Below are positions 21,248 to 32,935 of a DNA stretch of 64,000 nt, one piece after another. The DNA is from Cenococcum geophilum 1.58 (lineage: Eukaryota; Ascomycota; Dothideomycetes; Gloniales; Gloniaceae). The translations under genes were made by a program, and so were the position numbers. The DNA lies in NCBI GenBank assembly GCA_001692895.1, contig KV748187.1:488044-552043 (forward strand), read 5' to 3'. The notes below the pieces were generated by a model. The model had not been told where the DNA came from, made no database searches, and saw only the letters and a list, made by a program, of their open reading frames with translations. The first letter of the stretch is position 1. Every line of letters starts with the position of its first letter.

Positions 21248-24200
21248 ATGCTACTAAAAGCAGCAGCCATAACGGTGTCTATAGTAGCGACTACCTTAGA
21301 ATTAGGTAATAACACTAGTATAGCAGATACTAACTCGCAACTAGTTACTGTTAGACAGCTATAGGAAATAGTTAATTAATTAACAGATAACAATAGGATA
21401 CTTAAAGAAAGGATTAACAGGATCGGAGCAGCTAAGGTTAAGTTACCCTTAATTAAGCGATTCTTAGGAGAAAAGTTAAAGCTTAAGGGATTTCTTACGT
21501 AAATGCACTTTAAGGTTATATAAGAAGGAATAAAGCTAGAAACGCCTATAGATTAAGTTACTTACGTAGGATTATTCTTAACGGGAAGGGCACTTAAGTA
21601 GTTTAAACCTTACCTTACGGAGGTATAGAAGTACGGTATAATAACCACTAACTAGGAGGTATAGTATATGTTCTTAAGTTGGAACGGGTTTATAGAATAA
21701 TTAACGCAAATATTCAGAGACCTAAAGGTAACCACTACGGTAAAAAGAAAGCTTTAAAACCTAGTATAAAGGACTTTAGTAATTAAGTATATAACGCAGT
21801 TTTAAACGTTAGTAATATAGGTTAAATAGAATAATAAAGCGCTTATGGCATAGTATAAACAGGGACTTAAAGTAAAAGTCTAGGATGTAATTATTCTAAT
21901 GGAAGATGCGGACACTCTTAGGGATTTAATTAACTAAGTAATTAAGATTAATAACAGGATCTACTAAAGAGAGTAGACTAAGAAGGGTTAGGATAGAGTT
22001 CTACAGTTATATAAGGCGTAGGGTACGTAATGATAAAGTTAAAGTTAAAAACTATAGTATAGCGCAGAGCTAATAGACCTAAGTGGTACTAAAGAATCTA
22101 AAAAGTAAAATAAGAAATTATGGAAACCTAGAGGATAAGGATTAAGTAATTAAAGGTTTAAGGAGTAGAGGCTAAACTAGGGATCTTAGTAGCAGAAGAC
22201 GTTTAGGCGGACTCTATAATAAGAAAAATGGTTTAAAAAAGGAGCTTATATAAATTGCGGAAAATAGGGTTACTACGTTAAAGACTGTAGAAGTAGTTAG
22301 AGTTACTATATAGTAAAAGAAACGAGACTAGCAGACGATATACACGTATAGAGGGATAATAGTATACTATAAGGAATAAAAGAGTGTTTAATTAATAGTT
22401 TTGCGTTTTGTTATAACAACACATACTAAATTTATAAGGACGCTAAGTACGGCGCAAGCTATTAGCTATAAGAGCCTAAAATAGCGGAATGTAGAGGAAC
22501 TAATAAACTAGTTCGCAGATCGGATATTAAGGACGATAAATTTAATATAGGCGAAATATTTAGTGACAATAAGGTAATAAAGGCAGCTTACTAGGAGTAT
22601 ATAGACCTTAGAGATATTATATAAGAGGTAGAGAATAATTCCATTATAGAATAGGGAACATTAGTAGGGATTAAGACCCCACTAAATACGATATCTATCG
22701 CTTTATAAGACGCAAGAGAAGAAGGACAGCGAACTACTTTAGTACTTAATAAAGGTAAAAGGCCAAAGGCTTAAGACTCTTAAGATAAGATAAGGTAAAC
22801 TTAAGGACCTATAATGGACGATAACCGGTAGAGTAGAGCAACGGCTTAGTTTAGTAATATATAAATAAGCTTAGGACGAAGTTTTCTAAAGACATAAGAC
22901 TCTTAAGACGAGATAAGTAAGATTTAAGACTCTTAAGACGAGATAAGAACACTAAAGAAGCCTAGTTAAACTAAGGCTAGAGCTAAGCTTAAGACGGGAG
23001 CAAGCTTAGGATTAAGAATTTTATAGGACCAAGATTTTAGCAACAGAATAAGGACTATTAAAGAAATTGCGAGTAAGGCTTAGTAATAGGATCGAAATAT
23101 TAATACTAAGATTAAGAAGCAGGAAGACTTTAAGGATTTATCTATAAGACGTAAACCAAAAGAAACTATAGAAGAATTTAGACGAAGAATTATTGTATAG
23201 TAAGAACAGAAACTAGATAAGAGATCTAGCATACTAGGACGTATAAGGGATAGAGTACCTATACGAAGAATTACTAATAGGCCTAGAGTAGGTATACTAA
23301 GAGTTAAGTGGCTTACTGAACTGGAAAACAAAGAGGATCTAGGAATCCCTACTAGGTTCGAAGAATAATATATAAAAGGCTGTTATAACGCAGCAATAAG
23401 AAGATACTTCCTTATAGATAAGCCGTATATACTCTAGCAGCTATATTAAAAGTGGTATAGGCAACGATATAACGATAAGTGGGAAGATTTCTATATATAG
23501 TTAGATAAATAAGTTATCTAGGACCACCCGATTATAGAGAAGGCCATAACTTATATTAAAGGAGCCTTAATTATAACGTTAAAGGATCTAGAGGAATGAT
23601 TAAAGGACTAGAGAAGTGAGAGATGTATCTTAGTACCTACAAATAAAGTTATAACGTTTAGATTAATATGGTAAAGGTTTAAACTTAAAAATAAGGACGA
23701 GTTAAGAGTTAACCTAAAGCACCTAGCACACTATACGCTATTATGGATTGTATGCGTGGACGATATATACGAAATATATAAGAACCCAAAGGAAAAGAAT
23801 TAGAAATACCCTATAAGGATATATTAAGCGCCAGATAAGCGATAGTACAGGAATGCTAAATATATATATAGATGGCATTTAATAGAAGTTTAAGAGTTAG
23901 GAGACTTAATACTTTAGCTAGAAAGATTCCTTATGGAAGATTCCTTATAGAAGAATGCTTAGATAGATAATAGTAGTAGAAATACCTAGAGAATACGTAT
24001 CTATGGTATATTAAAGACAAAAAACGAACTAGGTGTTGGCTAAAGAGCGAGCTAAGTATATAAAGATTAAGTAGCTAATAGTTAGGAAAAGTGGAGGCCT
24101 ATAGGACTAGAGGGAGCTAGTGGTAGAGCCTTAGACCCTTAAAGGAATTTAAGGATAATACCTAAATTTATAAATAAATTAGTAAGATTAGTAGTTTGAA

Positions 24201-24500
24201 GCACTAATAGATAGTGGAGTAACGCGGAACTATATCTTACTAGTAGCAGTTAAGAGAATAGGATTACCTTATAGATAGAAGGAGTAACCTTACCTATTAG
24301 TTATAATTTTAGGAGATCTAATAGCCTATAGAGGAGGGATTATTAATCTTAAAATAGGACCTATTTAGATAACTATTAAAGGAAAACGAATTAAGATATC
24401 TTTTAATATCCTACTATTAGGACGGGATAAGGCAGTATTAGGCATACCTTAGTTATAGGAATATAATCTAAGGATTAATTGGATTATAGGTTAAGTTAAT
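21248..24500 (+). pseudogene. Gypsy-A copy 2 gag and protease relic
   Basis: An ATG at 21248 opens MLLKAAAITVSIVATTLE, about 40 bases after the LTR. A capsid-like stretch follows, then a zinc knuckle at about 22249-22290 (INCGK-GYYVKDC, with the first Cys read as Tyr). The protease-like region at about 24180-24500 has the family block LLGRDKAVLGIP near 24415. Stops lie at Gln and Trp codons. The products would form the virus-like particle and process it. Confidence 0.8.
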
Positions 24501-24689
24501 ATTAGAGATACTTAACGCCGTAAAACGCAATAATAAACCAAGTTAGTATAATACTAAGTTAGAGCGATATATAAAGAGACTGAGCGAGGCTTAAGTTATA
24601 TACTAAAAAGATACTATAAGTATAGCAAAAAACTATGGAGCCTAGAAAGTAAAAAGCTGGTAGATTATATAGTATAGAACTATAAGATA

Positions 24690-25783
24690 GAGTTAGAACT
24701 AGAAATAAGCTTAAGGTTCTTCCCAACCTATAAGCTTACTAAAGAAGAGGTAAGAGTACTTAAAGAGTTTGTCTAAGAGAACTTACAAAAAGGATATATC
24801 AGACTATTATAGTTATTAGCAGGTTATCTAGTACTATTTATACTAAAGAAAAATGGAAAGCTTAGGCTATATATTAACTACAGATAGTTAAATAGCATTA
24901 CTTAGAAGGATAGGTATCTTTTACCCTTAATTAGCGAAATCTAGGACCGGATAGGCAACGCGTAAATCTTTATAAAGATAGATCTAAAATAGGCATACTA
25001 TTAGATTAGAATTAAGGAAGGCAATAAATAAAAGGCAGCCTTTAGGTTAAGAGAAGGACTGTATAAACCATTAGTTATATAATTCGGATTAATAAATGCA
25101 CTAGTAACGTTTTAAAAGAGAATTAACAGCGTATTAGGAGAATACCTTAATAAGTTTATTATAGTATACCTCGACGATATTATTATCTACTTAATAACTA
25201 GGGAAGAATATAGGGAATATATTAAATAGGTCTTAAAGAGACTATAAGAAGAATAGATGCTAGTAGTAATTAAGAAATGCGAGTTCTTTATAAGGAAGAC
25301 CGATTTCGTTAGATTTATTATTAAATTAGGTTATATTAGTATGGACCTAAAGAAGATTAAAGCTATAGTAAGTTGGCAAGAACTAGAGAATGTAATATAG
25401 TTAAGGTTATTTTTAGGGGTTTGCAACTACTATAGAAGGTTTATAGTATAATAGTTAAAGAACATTAAACCATTTACTAGGCTTACGAAGAAAAAGGAAT
25501 TATAGGTATGGGGAGATAAATAAAAGAAGTTGTTTAAGGAACTTAAGAAGTTGTTTACCTAGGAATTAATCCTTAAAATCTACTAACTAGGACTAGACAC
25601 GGTTATAGAAACGGACGTATTAGACTACGCACTAGGAGTATACTTACTATAAAAGCATAAGGATATATAGCACCCAGTATTATATTATAGTAGAAAGATA
25701 ACACTACTAGAGTTAAACTATAACGTCTATAATAAGGAGTTATTAGGTATAGTCGCAGCACTAAAGAAATAGAGAGCATTCTT
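24690..25783 (+). pseudogene. Gypsy-A copy 2 RT and first part of RNase H
   Basis: RT reads from the KNGKLR(L)YINYRQLN region (near 24850) to an intact YLDDIIIY box at about 25167, followed by FLGVCNYYRRF (near 25410). RNase H starts near 25600 (IETDVLDYALGVYL). The frame is cut at 25783 by the LINE insertion and resumes at 38083. Confidence 0.85.
25772..25783. repeat. 12-bp target duplication of the minus-strand LINE, left
   Basis: GAGAGCATTCTT here is repeated exactly at 38071-38082. A duplication of 12 bp suits target-primed LINE insertion. The uninterrupted Gypsy-A copy 1 has a single version of this site near 42570. Confidence 0.9.
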
Positions 25784-25806
25784 TTTATTTTTTATTTTTT
25801 ATATCC
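25784..25806 (-). repeat. 3' tail of the minus-strand LINE
   Basis: On the plus strand this reads as T5-T6 runs separated by A, that is, an AAAAAT-repeat tail on the LINE sense strand. It abuts the 12-bp target duplication. Confidence 0.8.
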
Positions 25807-26204
25807 ATTGTATTATACTACGTACAATACTGCGCATGCAGCCTCTAGGCTATGGCGCTATAGTCCTATATACATGAATCCCTTAGGGCAGCTTAACATG
25901 TACTAGTAACTATGTCCTAGTAGTTTATAAGCCCCTAAACTAGGGGTTTACAGTTCCTTAGTAAAATACTAAGTTACAAGCAACTACTAGGGAATGAGAA
26001 AACGGTAAAAAACTATAAGGAATAAGAAATCCTAACGCCTTTCCCTATCCTTTTGTAATTTATTTCTGTCCTTTTGCTTACTAATATCTCTTTTCTAGGA
26101 GCCTAGTAGGAGTTACCTCCTATAGATCCTGCTGTTATTAGCCACTTTCTAGTAGCTATCCCTGTCCTACTTAGAAATAGAAAAAGCGCCTCTCTTCCTT
26201 TTTG
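25807..26204 (-). other. 3' untranslated region of the minus LINE
   Basis: No coding frame is seen between the ORF2 C-terminus and the A-rich tail. The sequence keeps moderate CpA, unlike the Gypsy-A flank. Confidence 0.5.
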
Positions 26205-27235
26205 TGTACAAAATAGCTTCTTTAGAGAGAGAGAAGAGCCTAGTTTCTTTCGCATTTCTCTTCTTTCTTCCCTATATAGGTTGCAGTCTAGTAGTAGATG
26301 TCTAGGGGTTTGTAGTGCTAAAGCATCTACCTTCTTTATCCTTCCCTATTACTTTAGTAAAGGATTTTAAAATAGCTTTTCCTAGCTTTAGCTGGAAGAA
26401 AGCCGATTGTAGCCTTTTAGATATTTCCCTTAGGGCTTTAAGAGAAAAGGAATGGCTCCTTTACAGATCCTAGTATAGTATTTTCCTTTATTCTTATTCT
26501 GCTGCCAGTTGTTTTTCCACTATTCTAGTATCTTTTCTCTTGCCTGTCTCCTATATAGGCTAAAGGAGTATAAGAAGATTATAGTTTTCTTCTAAAAAGG
26601 CCCTTTTTGCTAGCTTATCTGCTATTTCGTTCCCATAGATTCCTAATAGCTAGGACCCAGTAGAGTTAATAGAGATCCCCTTACTAGCTAAATAGGAACA
26701 GCTTTACGTAATTTTAAAGACTAGTTTCTTGCCCCCCTGTAAGAGAATAAACTCTTAATAGCCGACTATAAGATATAGACTTGTTTCTCTTCTAGTCTTT
26801 ATTGTTTTAGGTCTAGGGCCTATAGACTGCATAAAGCTCTGCGTCTATAATTTCCATATAGGGTCCTAGATTCCAGTTCGTGCATATTTAATCCTATTTC
26901 TCTCCCCCCTATTTACATATAAGCAGCTGCATTTAATTTATTGTCTTAGAGCCCATCTATATATATCTACTAGGTCCACTCTAGGGATCTTATAAATTTT
27001 CTACTAGTCTTAGATGTTCTTGTGCAGCTTCTTCTTTACTACCCCTTGAGATAGAAAAGAATGCAGAGATAGGAGGAGACCACGGTTTTTGCCATTCTAA
27101 AGAGATTCTCTCTATTTTCCAGTTTTAAATTAGCTGCTGAACTCTAGAGGCTAAAGATAGTAGCTGTGTCTTTGGCTGTAAGAGGTACTTTATAGTAGAG
27201 TTTTTAGGGCTAGAACTAGAGCTAGAATTAGCTAC
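26205..27235 (-). pseudogene. Minus LINE ORF2, 3' part: RNase H and C-terminal Cys/His block
   Basis: Joining at the 10-bp duplication, the frame continues from RDEL at 32936 into VANSSSSSS here. RNase H is recognised by YIDGL near 26950, AELYAVYR near 26840 and GIYGNEIADKLAKRA near 26620, the last matching the HxGxxGNExAD-type block. The C-terminal block ALQTPRHLLLDCNLY lies near 26280-26340 and is typical of fungal LINE ORF2 ends. At least one frameshift separates the RNase H parts. RNase H would remove template RNA during insertion. Confidence 0.8.
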
Positions 27236-27245
27236 TAATTCGTCC
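27236..27245. repeat. 10-bp target duplication of the plus-strand LINE, left
   Basis: TAATTCGTCC here and at 32926-32935 flank the inner LINE. Removing the insert restores the ORF2 reading frame of the outer LINE. Confidence 0.85.
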
Positions 27246-27263
27246 TTAGAAGTCCATTTCCCC

Positions 27264-27350
27264 ACCAAAAATCGTAAAAATCACAATATAATATCTTAAC
27301 AACCACTTAATAATAAATTCTAATAATTTAGATTTAGACTTTTATATACA
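27264..27350. repeat. MITE arm fragment at the LINE 5' end
   Basis: The stretch atatcttaacaaccactta and the roughly 60 bases around it match the left arm of the MITE at 41435-41858. The termini and second arm are absent. It is either part of the LINE 5' region or a truncated MITE. Confidence 0.65.
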
Positions 27351-27538
27351 CTCTGCGAACCTACTTTGGTCTAATCGAAGGAGCTCTTGCTGCACCCGGC
27401 CCAAAAAGACTAAAACCAACCAAAAGAACCCCGAAAAACACCCAGAGAATCCCCCTAAGATGCATGCATCGCAGGGGAGGCACACGTCGAACGACGGTGG
27501 TTCGCACTCGCGCGCGTCTACCAGAACTACGCCTAGCA

Positions 27539-29100
27539 ATGGCCTTCCACAATAAGAACGGGCGAATACTACACCATAAAGCGGAAAGACCTCTATTAAG
27601 AAGGTATCTAATAAAATATAAAGCCTATTAGACGCGTCTAGTATCCGTAGTTATAGGGGAGTAACCGTTAGCTATAATAAACTAATGCAGCTAGTAGAAT
27701 GGCTCCGCCAGTCTAGCGAACCTTAGGCGCCCCTCTAGTAAACCCTTAATTAAATCCTCTAACGGCTAAGCAAAATTAAAAATAAATAAAACCCCTCCTT
27801 ACCGGCGAACTATACCTAGGCCGCCGTAGCTGTGCGTCTACAGTATAGGGAACCTACCCCCCTAAAGACAATATCTGGGTATATAATTATAATATAACCA
27901 AATATAGAAAAAGCAGAGGGGCTTAGGAGATAATTAGAAATAGAAGTCCTTACGGAGATTTATAAAGAGGTTTATAACGCTATTGCAGTCTAACACCTTA
28001 GGAGCGGAGATATTAGAGTCACCCTAAGGGACTAATAGGTAAAGGAACGAGCCGTTAGGGTAAGGGACAGGCTAGGAGAACGTATTGGCATAAAAGTGCT
28101 CCGCAAAGATTACCCAGTCGAAGTCCTAGCGGTTCCCCTAAGCCTTAGGGTAGAAAAGGGACGCTAGGCGAACAATATAGCAACCATATATAAGATAGTA
28201 AAATAAATGGAACGCCTTATATTAGGACTTAAGATTACCTAAATCTAATGGCTTTAATAGAAAAATATAAATTAAACATATAATAAGAATAATAAAAGAA
28301 TATAAGGGTCGCTAAAGACTTGCCAGGAAAACACCGGTCAAACGCATAGCTCCCTTATTGTTAGCATACATATACTAGGAATACAAAAACTCCTTATTTA
28401 AAAAGGTATTATTATAAATGGCCTTATATATAACGCAAGGCTCTATAACTATAGACTCCGCCTAAAATAATATTATCGCTGCGCATAATGGGGGCATACC
28501 TAATCTACATGCGCAGTATAGGTATGCTACGGCCACTATGCAGGCCCCTATAATATAAGATACTACTTAAATTAAGACTAAACAAAATGCGTAAACTGCC
28601 ACTAAAGCACACATAAGGCGTAGGAGAGAGAAGACTGCATTAAATACAGGAGACGGAAGGTAAGGGCTTAACAGCTACGGGAATAACTGCACGCTAGGTT
28701 ATACAAATAAAAACAACAGGCGATAAGCCAGGGGGGCGTAGGTGCCTTTCTAGCGTTTCCTACCTTTAACACTAGGGGGCTAGGCTAGCTATCCCAAGCC
28801 TTAACGGGCTAAAAGCGACGCCGCGCGATATTACTAAACCGTATAGGGACATAAGGGTTACAGGGGACACAAGGGAGAGGACGCCCTATAGGAAGACCCT
28901 TATGGATAGCTACAGCAAGCTTAAGACCGGGACAATTAAGAATTAGACTTAACGCGGTAAATATAACATTCGCAGCCGACTCTTAAAGGGCATATAGCCA
29001 ACTAGTAAGAATAGGGGAAGAACCGGAGATAATAACAGATTTAGATATAGAAGCGCTAGTAGGAATATAAGACACGGGAATAGAAAGCTCTATATAAAAT
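27539..29100 (+). pseudogene. Plus LINE ORF1 relic with CCHC zinc knuckles
   Basis: The ATG at 27539 opens a short frame, but the zinc-knuckle frame at 28474 differs, so a frameshift or another start is involved and the start is uncertain. The knuckle region (28474-28670) reads, through Gln-type stops, as YRCA-WGHT-STC, then VCYGHYAGP, then KCVNCH with a downstream EDCIKYRRRK. This is the triple-knuckle layout of fungal LINE ORF1 proteins, which bind the element RNA. Confidence 0.75.
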
Positions 29101-29199
29101 AAGTAGTAACCTAGGTATAGACACAAGAGATAAAAGTTTTAAATATTCTAGAGAAAGTAAAAACAGAAGAAGCGAGGAACGACAAAAAGGCGAAGGACC

Positions 29200-32100
29200 C
29201 TCGCTAGGGGTCCGCCACCTATCTATTATACAGTATAACTATAGCAACATAAACCACCGTCTTATAAGGCCCTTACTAGACAGTCTAGACCTAAAGAAAC
29301 ACTATATCCTTGCTATATAAGAGCCGTACTATAATACCTACATATAATTAATATACTGCCCCTGAGGATTCCAGCTCCTATACAGCTATACGCGTATGCT
29401 TTATAATTAGTAAGACTATCAGCCTATCCTTATAGTCATAGCAGGCAGTTAATCCAGATATTATAGTTATAATAATCCAGATATATAGAGGACCGGTACA
29501 AATCATTAATGTATATAACCCTAGGGTTAAAGGGGTCCTATAAACAGAGAATATTATATCGGCAATAAGCCTACTTAAAACCAAAGGCATAGAGTCTATC
29601 CTATTAGGAGACATAAACCTCTACCACCCGCGGTAGGGGGGTATCTATATTGCTGCTAAACAATAGGTAGAGTGCCTACTAAAAGCTATAGACACCTAGG
29701 GCCTTAAGCTAGCTACCCCCCCTAGAGCAATTATATGGCAACAAGGACCCGCTAGAAGTATAATTAACCTTACATTTATAGATAAAGGCCTATACTAGAG
29801 ACTCGAAAGGTACAACCCTAAAGAAGAATAGGCACTTACCTTAGACCATATCCCCATCCAGATACAGCTAGATTTAGACATTAAGGCGCAACTAAATAGC
29901 AAAAGATATGTAATAAGGATGCTTAAGGTAAACAGTTTCCTTAATATAGTAAAACAACAACTCTAAGACCTAGAAGAAATCCACCCGATACCAAACAAGC
30001 GAGGCTCATTAGCTACCCCTAAGGAAATCGACTAAAGACTAGAAAGGATCTAGGCAGCAATTAAAAACGGGCTAAAAGAGCACTGCCCGGTCTTAAGACT
30101 AGGCCCCTACGCGCAACACGCATGGTTCGTATAATACGCAGTTTTTATAGCTAGCTAACGACAAGCAAAAAGGAAATACTTAAGTAGCCACAACCCTAAA
30201 GATAAGAGACGATATAAAGACATAAGAAACCAATTAAAGAATACCCTAAAAAAAGAAGTAAGGAATAACTGGAGATGATTTATAAACAAGCACACTTTTA
30301 ACCCAAGCCTCCCCTATAATAAGGGCCTGTGGGCCATAGCAAAATAGGTAAAGAAAAAGGCAGGGCGACTAGTAGAAGATCTATACCTACTACCCCTATA
30401 AAGAGCAGGGGAATTATAGGCCACTAACAATAATAATAAGAAGGCAAAGATCCTTATAGAGAGGTTCTTCCCCTAACCGGCTCCAGTAAACCTCAGTAAC
30501 ATTACGGGTAAAGCACCAGTAACTCGCCTGCGGGTCGACAGCGACATAACAATAGAGGAAATGGCTAAAACTATTAGCCGCCTTTTAAATAATACAGCAC
30601 TAGGTCCAGATGGGATTCTAAATAAGGCCTTAAAGACCTATAGACTACTTATAGCACCCTAGCTTGCAGATATAGCNANAGCATACTTTNCTATAGGCTA
30701 CTACCNATAACTNNGAAGATCNATAACGACGGTTNTCCTANAAAAANAAGGTAAAGTAGATTACTTAATCCTAGGAAGCTACCGCCCTATTGCCTTAAAA
30801 AACACCCTTAGCAAGATCTTAGAAAAGGTAATAGCGGACCATATAGCAGACACGGTTAAGGAATACGCCTTACTACTACAGAGCTAAATAGGGGCAAGAA
30901 AGAACCGCTTAATACTATTAGCACTTACGCTACTCGCTACCACTATTAAATCTACATAGGCGATGCGAAGGGACTTCGTAGTATTAATGCTTAGCCTAGA
31001 TATTAGTGGCGCCTACGACAACGTACCCTATAAGCGTCTCCTATACATCCTTAGGGTAAAAGGCTTCCTAGAATAGATTATATAATTTGTCTAAGGGTTT
31101 ATAGGTTAGAAAGAAATATTACTAGTCTTTAGTGGATACTAGAGCCCCCCTATTATAGTTATAATAGGAATACTATAAAGATTACCCCTCTCGCCTATAC
31201 TCTTCCTTTTCTTTATAAGCAACCTACTTAACTCCTTTAAGGAAGGGGCGACCTAGGGGATAGGCTTTATTAACGACACAAACCTAATTATATACGGGCC
31301 ATTAGCCGTAAAAAATTACAGAATGCTAGAGAAAGCTTATAACACCTATATAGAATAGGCAAGATAATATAAAGTCTAATTCTCGCTAAAGAAATACCAG
31401 CTAATCTATTTTATAAGAAAACGCAACTAATTTGCAGATCTCTAGCACATAATCTGCATCTAAGGCTTTAGGGGTTAACCAGTTTAGGGCCTAAGGGTAT
31501 TAGGAGTATAGGTAGACAGTAAGCTCCGGTAGAGCGTATATACGGCATAAGCAGCCCATAAGGGCTAAGTATAGTATATCGCATTATCTAGGATCGTCAA
31601 TTCTATATAGGGCCCATGCTTTTAGAGGTCACGCCTACTATATATAGCAGTTGTCCGGCTAACCATAACGTATAGGTCCAGTATTTGGGCCATTGGAGAA
31701 TCTAAGAAAGGCCCCCCTAAGTCGCTCCTTAAACCACTTTAAAAGGTCTAAATAGCCTACCTCTAGAGTATAACAGGCGGATATAAGCGAACGGCCACAG
31801 CACTACTTAAAAAGGAAGCCAATATTCCCCCCCTATAACTATATATTAAAGCCGCTATAATACAAAGGGCCTAAAATAAATATAACTCTAATGTTATAAA
31901 GTATATTAAGACACGCCTAAATAAACTATAGAGGGATCCTAGGGCGCCCTATAGGAGAATAAACTAATAACCCCAAAGTAGGGAAGATATATTAGAGAAA
32001 CAGGTAAAGAAAGCAGAAGAAGAATAGTGCTGCTTTAGGGCCCAGGCCCACATAGAGGAGGAAGGGAGACGCGTAAGAGGCCAGCAAAGATAACAGTAAG

Positions 32101-32460
32101 AAAGAGAAAGGAGCCAAAGCAGAGTATAAAAGAACGCTAGGAAACTATCTACCGTAATATAATACTAGTTAGACCAACGCTGGAGAGGTATATAGGAGTT
32201 AAAGGTATAGAGGCTGACTAAGGCAAGAGGAACCTAAGCCGTAGCATAGTTAACGCTATAGGGGGTAAACACTCTAGGGCTCCAAGAAGGCCTAACGAAG
32301 GTAGAAAATATAATAGCGACACTTTTAAGAATAGGAATAATAGGACTAAAAGACTGGCTCTACCAGGTGGGTGTCCTAGTAGGTAGCCTAAGATGTAAAT
32401 ATGGCTGGCTAAGACAGACACCAAAACACGTAATACTGTTATGCCCCTTACGCACTAACC
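29200..32460 (+). pseudogene. Plus LINE ORF2 relic: endonuclease, RT, C-terminal zinc block
   Basis: The AP-type endonuclease begins near 29230 (LDLKKHYILAI-EPY, the family QEP motif with Gln as stop) and includes GDINLYHPR near 29610. RT shows LGPDGILNKAL near 30600, LDISGAYDNV near 31000, and GFINDTNLIIYG near 31265, where the catalytic FxDD box now reads FIND. The C-terminal block CKYGWLRQTPKHVILLCP lies at 32394-32445. The endonuclease nicks the target and RT copies the element in place. Stops occur about every 15 codons. Ns at 30677-30747 hide part of the RT start. Confidence 0.85.
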
Positions 32461-32925
32461 GAGAAGCAATGCTTTTAGTAGCTAGCATAGAGAACTATAA
32501 TACACTGCTCTTAATATAAAAAGGCCTTAAGGCGGTTACCTAGTGGCTTATTAGCTAAAATATACTAAACCAGTTCCGGGTTATAAGGGAAATAGTAATA
32601 GAGGGTGGGAGGGCGAGCAACGGGCGCCCCCTGGTAACTCTACAGTAGTAGAGTAAAGTTTGCGATACTAGCGCGTCCGTAGGCTTATTACGGCAGCAGT
32701 AGTTCCTAAGGAGGTTAAAAAAGTAAGGTAGTAGGAGCACCATAGGTGACTCGCAGGCGCCTCACAGGCGCCTTATAGGCGAGTCCTAAAAGGCGGGGAG
32801 ATGGATCACGGGGTTTTCTTAAATGGAGTTTTCTCCCCATATGTACATAAGGAGTAGTCCGCGTAGGCCCAATAGGGATCCGAATCGGACGTTAAGCAAT
32901 GAATTATTATTATTATTATTATTAT
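32461..32925 (+). other. 3' untranslated region of the plus LINE with ATT repeat end
   Basis: The final 23 bases (about 32903-32925) are an ATT trinucleotide repeat, which serves as the LINE 3' tail. Before it are three short repeats of a caggcgcct-type word near 32755-32785. No coding frame is supported. Confidence 0.6.
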
Positions 32926-32935
32926 TAATTCGTCC
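32926..32935. repeat. 10-bp target duplication of the plus-strand LINE, right
   Basis: TAATTCGTCC, identical to 27236-27245. Confidence 0.85.

Larger units (their letters stand above)
27246..32925 (+). mobile_element. Plus-strand LINE (Tad1-like) nested in the minus LINE
   Basis: A 5.68-kb non-LTR retrotransposon with ORF1 (zinc knuckles), ORF2 (endonuclease, RT, C-terminal Cys/His block) and a 3' end made of ATT repeats, flanked by a 10-bp duplication. I see no RNase H between RT and the C-terminal block, unlike the outer LINE. Its 5' end includes a piece of MITE arm (27264-27350). Stop codons are much denser than in its host LINE. Confidence 0.9.

Noticed and set aside
23080-23331. Minus-strand open frame in Gypsy-A copy 2
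   Set aside because: It is antisense to the internal coding region of the retroelement and rich in codons created by the AT bias. Unlike the frame at 39795-40150, I found no matching frame in copy 1.
27342-27552. Two overlapping minus-strand open frames in the LINE 5' region
   Set aside because: They are antisense to the start of the plus LINE in a GC-rich patch where stops are rare by chance, and show no recognisable protein.
32218-32743. Two minus-strand open frames
   Set aside because: They are shadows of the plus LINE C-terminal domain and 3' region, where the sense strand has the Cys/His motif.
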